Shown here: positions 5,300 through 10,667 of the stretch, piece after piece
How the letters are laid out: the number at the start of each line of letters is the position of its first letter
How positions within the stretch are numbered: position 1 is the stretch's first letter
The notes under the pieces: model-generated
What the model was told of the DNA's origin: nothing
Databases searched by the model: none
What the model saw: only the letters and a program-made list of their open reading frames with translations
DNA from: Candidatus Methanoperedens sp.
GTDB lineage: Archaea; Halobacteriota; Methanosarcinia; Methanosarcinales; Methanoperedenaceae
Assembly: GCA_026552835.1 (NCBI GenBank)
Contig: JAPMTY010000054.1
Span: 1 to 10,667, forward strand
Direction of reading: 5' to 3'
DNA length: 10,667 nt
Position numbers and translations under genes: made by a program

Positions 5300-5359
5300 T
5301 TACAGCGCCGCATACATGTCGGCGTCGGGCTTGAATTTGATGCGCAGGCGCTTTTCTGT
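5300..5359 (-). other. 19-codon gene-tail-like stub on the minus strand
   Basis: Read on the minus strand, a frame opened by TAA (5360-5362) runs TEKRLRIKFKPDADMYAAL and ends at TAA 5300-5302. It uses GC-rich codons unlike the AT-rich surroundings and looks like the last codons of a protein separated from its body. It has no start codon or ribosome binding site and I do not recognise the parent. It could be a chance frame. Confidence 0.25.
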
Positions 5360-5365
5360 TTATCG

Positions 5366-5389
5366 AAAAAATGCAGATATAAAATATCT
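5366..5389 (-). terminator. Hairpin plus T6 terminator of the glutamate synthase operon
   Basis: Nine bases past the stop of the last operon gene, AGATAT and ATATCT (5375-5380 and 5384-5389) form a perfect 6-bp stem with a 3-base loop. On the minus strand it is followed after 3 bases by six T residues (5366-5371). This looks like an intrinsic-type terminator for the minus-strand operon. Confidence 0.6.
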
Positions 5390-5397
5390 ACTCCGAC

Positions 5398-6132
5398 TCA
5401 ATACACATACAGATTCCCATACGGCCTTATCGACAGCGGCACAAGCTTCGTGAACTTCCCGCTCATGACTTCATCAAAATCAAACCCGAAATGCTCGCAA
5501 TATTCCTTCAGGAATGACCCGATGAGTTTCGTATCCTCCTCGCTTAGCTCAAGACAGCTAACCTCTTTTCCGAGATGATACGGGTCAACCTTCCCGCGGA
5601 TATACATAACGCCGCCGTGCATGCCCGTACCCACGTAGTCGCCCACAAGCGGGCTCTTTCCATTCATGCCGAGCAGTATCATTATTCCGCCTGCCATGTA
5701 TTCGCCGAAGAAGTCGCCAGCAGTCCCGCCAGCTATTATGATAGGAACCTGTTTCTTGTACTCCTTCATATGGATGCCGACACGGTATCCTGCATCTCCC
5801 TTGATATACAACTTCCCGCCGCGCATCCCGTATCCGATAATATCGCCGACATTCCCGTGAACGATAATCTCACCTGCATTCATTGTATTCGCGATGCCGT
5901 CCTGGGCGTTTGCATTAACGATGATTTTCGGTCCGTTCATGAAAACCCCGAGGTCGTTTCCCGGCGTGCCGTTAATGGTAATCTTAACGCTTTCATTTAT
6001 TCCGGCGCCGATATACCTCTGGCCGCCTATGTTATCAAGTTCGAACTCCTTTTCACCAGATGCCACAGCGTCGCGGATAATCTTATTCAATGGCCTGTAG
6101 TGCATGCCTTTTGCGTCTATCTTCACAATCAT
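5398..6132 (-). CDS. Glutamate synthase, GXGXG (beta-helix) subunit, archaeal split type
   Basis: The third structural part of glutamate synthase as a free subunit. In the fused bacterial enzyme the C-terminal beta-helix packs against the FMN domain and shapes the ammonia channel; it is not catalytic. The 244-residue protein shows the expected glycine-rich repeats: GNVGDIIGYGMRGG, GDAGYRVG, GGTAGDFFGEYMAGG and VGDYVGTGMHGG, spread over about residues 90-185. A polar helical tail follows (about 200-245). ATG 6130-6132 overlaps the preceding stop by one base (TGATG); a GTG three bases earlier (6135) would give a four-base overlap and one more residue. Translational coupling with the FMN subunit is expected, giving equal amounts of both chains. 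Confidence 0.9.
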   Translation of the reverse strand: MIVKIDAKGMHYRPLNKIIRDAVASGEKEFELDNIGGQRYIGAGINESVKITINGTPGNDLGVFMNGPKIIVNANAQDGIANTMNAGEIIVHGNVGDIIGYGMRGGKLYIKGDAGYRVGIHMKEYKKQVPIIIAGGTAGDFFGEYMAGGIMILLGMNGKSPLVGDYVGTGMHGGVMYIRGKVDPYHLGKEVSCLELSEEDTKLIGSFLKEYCEHFGFDFDEVMSGKFTKLVPLSIRPYGNLYVY

Positions 6133-7628
6133 CACTGTCCTATTCCTGCATGTTTGATCCCGAGTATGTCAAGCGTTTCCTGGGGAAGCCCCACGCCGCG
6201 CAGGCGTTCCCTGCTTCCGCGCAATGATTCGATGGCGTTTATGCCGAGTGAGCCAAGCACTTCCTGTATCTCATGCCCCCATGCGGTAAGAAGATTGCAC
6301 AGCCTGTCAGCCGCCAGTTCGGGATTCAGCCGGCGCACAAGTTCGGGCTTTTGCGTCGCAATGCCCCATGCGCAATTTCCGGTGTAGCACTTCTGGCACA
6401 CCCTGCATCCCATCGCTATAAGGGAAGCGGTGCCGATGACACAGGCATCAGCGCCAAGAGCTATGGCTTTTACAACATCAGCGCTCTGCCGGATACTTCC
6501 TCCCACAAGGATGGAAGCGCGGTTGCGTATCCCTTCCTGCCTCAGCCTTTCATCAACAGCAGCAAGGGCAAGTTCAATGGGTATTCCAACATGGTCCCTG
6601 ATAACCATAGGGGCCGCGCCTGTCCCTCCGCGGAATCCGTCAAGCATCACAATATCAGCGCCCGCCCGCACGATGCCGCTTGCGATTGCAGCTACGTTGT
6701 GTACTGCCGCAATCTTGACCGAAACGGGTTTCTTATAATCGGTAGCCTCTTTTATCGCATATATCAATTGCGAGAGGTCTTCTATTGAATATATGTCGTG
6801 ATGCGGCGCTGGAGATAAAGCATCGGTTCCCACGGGTATCATTCGGGTCTTGGAGATGTCCTCTCCTACCTTTTCACCCGGCAGGTGCCCGCCAATTCCG
6901 GGCTTTGCACCCTGCCCGATTTTTATTTCTACAGCAGCGCTCCTGTTCAGGTATTTACTCGTCACGCCGAATCGTCCTGATGCGACCTGCACTATAATCC
7001 TGTCAGCATAAGGCGCGATATCCTCATGCAGCCCGCCTTCGCCTGTATTCATCAGCGTACCCATGCGCGTTGCAGCCATGGCGAGCGCCTTGTGGGCATT
7101 CAGGCTTATGGCGCCGTATGACATTGCAGCGAACACGATGGGTATATCGAGTTTCACCTGCGGCGCAAGTTCGGTTTTCAGGCTAACATCATCGAATTCC
7201 ACGCTATCAGGCTTTGCTCCAAGGTATGTGCGCAGTTCCATCGGTTCGCGCAGCGGGTCGATTGACGGGTTAGTCACCTGGCAGGCATCTATCAGCATAT
7301 GGTCCCAGTAAATGGGATAAGGCTTGGGATTTCCCATGCCTGTAAGGATGATGCCGCCGCTTTCTGCCTGTTTTAAGATGTTCTTTCTTATTTCAGGCGT
7401 CCAGTTATATCCGTCCTTGTAATCAAGCGGGTTCTCGGTAATGGTTATGGCGCTTTCGGGGCAGAAGGTTGCACACCTGTGGCATGCCACGCACAGCTTG
7501 TTATTCGGGGTGACCTTGTCCTTGAACTCAATCGCACCGAAACTGCAATTTATCACACATCGCTTGCACCGGCGGCATTTTTCCTGGTTCACGTTCACAG
7601 CAAACTCTGCGGGAAGTTGTGATTCCAT
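6132..7628 (-). CDS. gltB: Glutamate synthase, FMN/iron-sulfur catalytic subunit with N-terminal ferredoxin domain, archaeal type
   Basis: Catalyses reductive amination of 2-oxoglutarate to glutamate on FMN. Residues 18-28 and 46-56 hold two complete CxxCxxCxxxC motifs (CRRCKRCVINC, CVACHRCATFC), i.e. a 2x[4Fe-4S] ferredoxin domain absent from the large subunit of classical NADPH enzymes. The FMN/2-oxoglutarate barrel follows from about residue 160, with GEGGL near 196, GQGAKPGIGGHLPG at 238-251, and MLDGFRGGTGAAP at 328-340. C408, C414 and C419 fit the Cx5Cx4C [3Fe-4S] motif of glutamate synthases; C411 is an extra cysteine within it. Start: a frame from 7685 exists, but ATG 7628 has a strong GAGGTGG ribosome binding site (7633-7639) and overlaps the preceding stop by one base, giving 498 residues. 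No NAD(P)H-binding partner subunit is encoded nearby, so reduced ferredoxin or the HdrBC-like neighbour may supply electrons. Confidence 0.95.
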   Translation of the reverse strand: MESQLPAEFAVNVNQEKCRRCKRCVINCSFGAIEFKDKVTPNNKLCVACHRCATFCPESAITITENPLDYKDGYNWTPEIRKNILKQAESGGIILTGMGNPKPYPIYWDHMLIDACQVTNPSIDPLREPMELRTYLGAKPDSVEFDDVSLKTELAPQVKLDIPIVFAAMSYGAISLNAHKALAMAATRMGTLMNTGEGGLHEDIAPYADRIIVQVASGRFGVTSKYLNRSAAVEIKIGQGAKPGIGGHLPGEKVGEDISKTRMIPVGTDALSPAPHHDIYSIEDLSQLIYAIKEATDYKKPVSVKIAAVHNVAAIASGIVRAGADIVMLDGFRGGTGAAPMVIRDHVGIPIELALAAVDERLRQEGIRNRASILVGGSIRQSADVVKAIALGADACVIGTASLIAMGCRVCQKCYTGNCAWGIATQKPELVRRLNPELAADRLCNLLTAWGHEIQEVLGSLGINAIESLRGSRERLRGVGLPQETLDILGIKHAGIGQ

Positions 7629-8704
7629 TATTCCACCTCTGCTTTCAGCGTACCCATTACAGCCGTGCCTGCCTTCGGGCTCCATACCTCATCAAGGTCG
7701 GGAGCAATCTCCCTGATAGCCGATTCTTCAGAAGCCATATATAACATATCGTCCTTTCGGGCTGCTGTCATGGGGCGAAGCTTAATCCTGTCGTTCAATC
7801 CTATCATTCCATTGCTGTGCCCTATGATTATGCTGAATGGCCCGTTTAAAAGCGTACTTCCATAAACCTGGCGCAGCATAGTGGCGGTTTTCTTTTGCTC
7901 GGGTTCCATCCTGTCTATATCCTTCCAGAACGGCGATGCGAGGCACATTACGGCTTTATCAATGGGAAGCTTATGCCGCCGCACGAGCAGGTCAATCAGG
8001 TAGGCGATAACCTCGGTGTCGGTCCTTAATTCAAGCTTATAGCCGAACATCTCAAGGTAACGCTTGTTGATTCCGTATGAAGAGATCTCGCCGTTATGAA
8101 CCACTGACCAGTCAAGCAGGGTAAATGGATGAGCTCCGCCCCACCAGCCTGGCGTGTTAGTTGGGAACCTGCCGTGGGCAGTCCAGATGTACGCGCTGTA
8201 ATCTTCCAGTTTGTAGAACCTGCCTATATCTTCAGGATACCCCACGCCTTTGAATGCGCCCATGTTCTTGCCGCTTGATGCAACAAAGGCCCCTTCTATC
8301 TCGGAATTGATTTTCATCACTGTATTCGTGACATAATCCCTTTCTGTGAGGAACTCAAGCTTGTTCTCGGGCACTTCAAGGAAATAACGCCAGAGTATGG
8401 GAGGGTTTGAAATGCCATTTTGCCGCTGTGTGGGTATAGGCTCGTCCTTGTCCACATTAAAGTAGTCCTTGAAGAACTCCTCCGTGGCTTCTTTTGCTTC
8501 CATGTTGTCATACATCATGTGAAAAGCATACATATCTTTTCGTTTCGGATAAATACCATAAGCTGCAAATCCACCGCCAAGCCCGTTTGAGCGGTCATGC
8601 ATACAGGCAATGGATTGTATTATAATCCTGCCGTCAATGCGTCTTCCTTGCTCACTCATCATTCCGGATATTGCACATCCTGATGGAATTCCGTCACACT
8701 TCAT
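7628..8704 (-). CDS. Glutamate synthase, class II glutamine amidotransferase subunit, archaeal split type
   Basis: Hydrolyses glutamine to release ammonia for the FMN subunit; the free-standing equivalent of the N-terminal domain of bacterial GltB. The class II (Ntn) fold is indicated by a near-N-terminal catalytic Cys (C10 in SGCAISGMM), the substrate-binding TAHGRFPTNT around residue 175, the VVHNGEISSYG glycine/asparagine motif near 206, and RTDTEV near 231. These enzymes need the Cys at the mature N-terminus, so the nine preceding residues (MKCDGIPSG) would be a propeptide. The usual CGxxG here reads CAISG. The start has a good AGGAG site (8711-8715), and the gene overlaps the upstream HdrBC-like gene by 11 bases and the downstream gene by one. 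At 358 residues it is typical of split archaeal subunits. Confidence 0.92.
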   Translation of the reverse strand: MKCDGIPSGCAISGMMSEQGRRIDGRIIIQSIACMHDRSNGLGGGFAAYGIYPKRKDMYAFHMMYDNMEAKEATEEFFKDYFNVDKDEPIPTQRQNGISNPPILWRYFLEVPENKLEFLTERDYVTNTVMKINSEIEGAFVASSGKNMGAFKGVGYPEDIGRFYKLEDYSAYIWTAHGRFPTNTPGWWGGAHPFTLLDWSVVHNGEISSYGINKRYLEMFGYKLELRTDTEVIAYLIDLLVRRHKLPIDKAVMCLASPFWKDIDRMEPEQKKTATMLRQVYGSTLLNGPFSIIIGHSNGMIGLNDRIKLRPMTAARKDDMLYMASEESAIREIAPDLDEVWSPKAGTAVMGTLKAEVE

Positions 8705-10034
8705 TTTCTTCTCCTTTTTGATTGATATGATTTAACAATTTTTTTAATTCCTCTGCCCCGCTTTTTGGCGGCTCGGGAAGTTTCAATTTCTTCCTGACAG
8801 ACGTTGGCTCTCCCAGTCTCCCGTCTTTCTTGAACATCTCAATGCTGGCTGCAAAGCCTTTCGGCCCTTTTCCTCTCTCAAGAGCGATATGCTTTAATTT
8901 ATCAAATATCTTATTCATGCCCATTTTCTGCGGGCAGAGTTCATAACATGTATAGCAATCCACGCACCGCCATATGTTATGCGATTCAATTACAGCTTCA
9001 AGGTCTCCGGAAAGCAGTTTTCCGATTATCTCGTTGGGATTGAATTCTGGGTTAATCTTCACAACCGGGCAGTCGTTTACGCAGGCTCCGCACTCATAGC
9101 ACTTCCGGATTGCAGGAAGGTCGAATACCTCTTTGAGTTTCTTAAGGTAGTTATATCTTGAATCCCATTTCGCCAGGAATTCGGCAGCGTCTATCCTGTG
9201 CATGTCCATGCCAAGTTCTTCTGTCGTGAAACCCATAGCAAGCCCGAGCAATTCGGGATAGTATAGAATCGGAACGTTCAATTTCTCACCGCTTTTCTGC
9301 ATAAGATACTGGCGTGAATCATACTGCATAAAGCACGATGGGCATGTGAGGGAAATCGCATCTGCCTTTTTTGAGACCTCAAGGAGCTTCATGCGTGCAA
9401 GGGCAGTGGCTTCCTCTGGCTCGTCGGCAGCGTTCAGGTTACCGCCGCAGCATAGCATCTTTGTTTCATATTCGATGCTCTTTGCCCCGAGTGCATCTAT
9501 CAATGCATCGAACTTCTTAGGCTTGTTGGGATCGTCAAAAAATATAGAAGAACTTGGGCGGAGCATATGGCATCCGGCGTGCGCTGCAATCTTCATACCG
9601 TCAAATGGTTTCTTGATGTGCTGCTTTATTTTCGGTATGCCTATTTCGTCATGCAGCACTTCAACAAGATGCTTTACTTCGATTGTCCCGTTGTATTCAA
9701 GTCCCGCCGAGGAAAGTATTGTATTCACTTCTTCCCGAAGGCCGGGATTTATCCTCATTTCGACTTCAACGGATTTTAAAGTGCTGTAACAGCCGTTGCA
9801 GGGTATGAGTAAATCGTGACCTGCCTTCTCAGCCAGAGCGAGGTTCCTTGCCGCAGTCACGTACCATGTCATGTCGCCAAGTGGCTTTATGATGCTTTTT
9901 GTAGGGCAGCAGGTCGCCCCTTCAAGGTCGTGGAGAACACAGCCGAGTTTTGACATGACAAGACGTGTTGACTTTTCCATGAAAGGAAAGCGGGCGGGGA
10001 TGATGCAACCTAAGAACAGTGTATATTCAGGCAT
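8694..10034 (-). CDS. HdrB-HdrC fusion protein (heterodisulfide-reductase-like, two CCG domains plus two [4Fe-4S] motifs)
   Basis: First gene of the glutamate synthase operon. The HdrB-like part has two full CCG motifs: C10, C42-C43, C79/C82 and C155, C195-C196, C231/C234. This spacing matches the motif that holds noncubane [4Fe-4S] clusters in methanogen HdrB. The HdrC-like part carries two ferredoxin motifs: CYECGACVNDC (312-322) and CVDCYTCYELC (357-367). All 18 ligands are present, so it should be redox-active. Membrane helices are absent, so a cytoplasmic protein is expected. It is not classical HdrD, which has the HdrC part first. ATG 10034 is supported by a GAGG site (10039-10042). It overlaps the amidotransferase gene by 11 bases. 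Its role is unproven: electron delivery to glutamate synthase is my inference, and disulfide reduction for another substrate is the alternative. Confidence 0.88.
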   Translation of the reverse strand: MPEYTLFLGCIIPARFPFMEKSTRLVMSKLGCVLHDLEGATCCPTKSIIKPLGDMTWYVTAARNLALAEKAGHDLLIPCNGCYSTLKSVEVEMRINPGLREEVNTILSSAGLEYNGTIEVKHLVEVLHDEIGIPKIKQHIKKPFDGMKIAAHAGCHMLRPSSSIFFDDPNKPKKFDALIDALGAKSIEYETKMLCCGGNLNAADEPEEATALARMKLLEVSKKADAISLTCPSCFMQYDSRQYLMQKSGEKLNVPILYYPELLGLAMGFTTEELGMDMHRIDAAEFLAKWDSRYNYLKKLKEVFDLPAIRKCYECGACVNDCPVVKINPEFNPNEIIGKLLSGDLEAVIESHNIWRCVDCYTCYELCPQKMGMNKIFDKLKHIALERGKGPKGFAASIEMFKKDGRLGEPTSVRKKLKLPEPPKSGAEELKKLLNHINQKGEENEV

Positions 10035-10058
10035 TTTTCCTCTATTTGGGGAAGTTGG

Positions 10059-10082
10059 CTATCGCTATGATAGTATAAATAA
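10059..10082 (-). promoter_or_regulatory. Promoter of the hdrBC-glutamate synthase operon
   Basis: On the minus strand ATTTATAC (10073-10080) is a TATA-like box about 40 bases before the operon's first ATG, predicting a leader of roughly 15 bases that includes the GAGG site. CTATC (10059-10063) and GATAG (10069-10073) form a small inverted repeat just downstream of it and could be a regulator site. Confidence 0.45.
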
Positions 10083-10150
10083 TTATCTCAGAAACAGGCA
10101 ATAGACTGATGATTTGACTTCACGCTTAATGTTTGCAAATCCTGAATATA

Positions 10151-10162
10151 AAATTATATATG
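10151..10162 (+). promoter_or_regulatory. TATA-like box of cdhD
   Basis: AAATTATATATG lies about 50-60 bases before the cdhD ATG at 10211, implying a leader of about 25 bases. A weak GGGATG at 10200-10205 may serve as ribosome binding site. GATTTG (10111-10116) and CAAATC (10136-10141) form a loose inverted repeat upstream, of uncertain meaning. The 176-base intergenic region otherwise shows nothing. Confidence 0.4.
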
Positions 10163-10210
10163 TAGCCACTCCTATCTGGGACGATTAATAGTGCTAAATG
10201 GGATGTAAAA

Positions 10211-10667
10211 ATGACTAAAAAGATTAAACTCTCGGAACTTGGAAGCCTGTTCGGCGGGGATATTCAGGCACTTGAAGGTGTAAAGATAGAAGGTGATGTG
10301 GAGATAGACCTTGGGCAAATGGGAATGAACCCGCAGATGGCTTATGCGCTCGGGCATGAGACAGCCCAGCTTGCACTTCATTTGATGAATATTTCCAGGA
10401 TTCTGGGTTATCCCGTTGACCAGGTGCTCGGCGCTGCCCCTGCAAAGCCTGCAAGGCTCAGTAAGTTGATTGAATCCAGATTCAGCGTGGGCAAAATAGA
10501 AGAATGGAAAACCCCGATACAGGAAGTCGTGCTGGGAGCAACATCATACGATGGCGGAACGAGAAAAAGCACAATAAAGCTCGGCGGGGAAACAGCCCTT
10601 CCGTATTATTTTGACGGCCCGATGCCTCACCGCAACCACATAACTATGGACGTTTTCGATATGCCCA
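10211..10667 (+). CDS. cdhD: Acetyl-CoA decarbonylase/synthase delta subunit, 5' part (runs off the window)
   Basis: CdhD is one half of the corrinoid iron-sulfur protein (with CdhE) of the archaeal ACDS complex. It carries methyl groups between tetrahydro(methano/sarcina)pterin and the acetyl-CoA-forming A-cluster, in acetate cleavage or autotrophic CO2 fixation. About 152 codons are present. The N-terminus (MTKKIKLSELGSLFGGDIQALEGVKIEGDVEIDL) has the family's opening helix and the EGV-x-IEGD-x-EIDLG turn. It is followed by an Ala/Gln-rich helical linker. The TIM-barrel start reads IQEVVLGATSYDGGTRKS, LGGETALPYYFDGPMP, then HRNHITMDVFDMP, a pattern I recognise from CdhD. It is divergent from the glutamate synthase operon. 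The remaining subunits presumably follow to the right. Confidence 0.93.
   Translation, partial: MTKKIKLSELGSLFGGDIQALEGVKIEGDVEIDLGQMGMNPQMAYALGHETAQLALHLMNISRILGYPVDQVLGAAPAKPARLSKLIESRFSVGKIEEWKTPIQEVVLGATSYDGGTRKSTIKLGGETALPYYFDGPMPHRNHITMDVFDMP

Noticed and set aside
5575..6387. 270-codon plus-strand frame opposite the glutamate synthase genes
   Set aside because: It is antisense to two clearly conserved genes with family motifs, has His/Ser/Arg-rich composition typical of a complementary-strand frame, and spans their junction.
7629..7685. Upstream start for the FMN subunit (19 extra residues)
   Set aside because: It would overlap the amidotransferase gene by 58 bases with no ribosome binding site, whereas ATG 7628 has GAGGTGG and a one-base overlap.

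Overview
The window looks like a chromosomal segment of a methanogen-related archaeon, most likely in the Methanosarcinales / ANME-2 range (inference). Supporting this are a class I lysyl-tRNA synthetase, the archaeal form of phosphopantetheine adenylyltransferase, a glutamate synthase split into three subunits as in archaea, an HdrB/HdrC-type iron-sulfur protein, and the start of cdhD (acetyl-CoA decarbonylase/synthase delta subunit). AT-rich TATA elements, short or absent leaders and T-tract terminators also fit archaeal expression. A genus such as Ca. Methanoperedens is possible but cannot be shown from this sequence.

Layout. Positions 1-960 hold three small genes: a 34-residue single-span membrane peptide (+), an 80-residue Cys-rich zinc-ribbon-like protein (-) and a four-span membrane protein (+). 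Positions 979-3085 hold lysS (-) and coaD (+), divergent around a short intergenic region with strong dyads. Positions 3086-5397 form an accessory patch. It contains a RelBE-type toxin-antitoxin pair under a long operator-like palindrome, two ~100-bp direct repeats bracketing an imperfect palindromic element, two copies of a ~56-bp GC-rich block, an HsdS C-terminal remnant fused to one of those copies, a VapB-like antitoxin with a frameshifted PIN toxin, and a 19-codon gene-tail-like stub. Positions 5398-10034 form a tight four-gene operon on the minus strand, read from high to low coordinates: HdrB-HdrC fusion protein, glutamate synthase amidotransferase subunit, FMN/Fe-S subunit, and GXGXG subunit, closed by a hairpin-T6 terminator. 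From 10211 the 5' part of cdhD runs off the right edge in the opposite direction.

How the genes fit together. The three glutamate synthase subunits supply the three functions of the large GOGAT subunit: ammonia release from glutamine, 2-oxoglutarate amination on FMN, and the beta-helix scaffold. There is no gltD-like NAD(P)H subunit in the operon. The FMN subunit carries its own two [4Fe-4S] ferredoxin motifs, and the first operon gene encodes a complete set of HdrB-type CCG motifs plus HdrC-type [4Fe-4S] motifs. The arrangement suggests that electrons reach this glutamate synthase through ferredoxin- or thiol/disulfide-type chemistry instead of NADPH. That is the most interesting functional hypothesis here.

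The 3086-5397 patch behaves like an insertion and decay hotspot between conserved metabolic genes. I see no CRISPR array, tRNA, rRNA or intact transposase.
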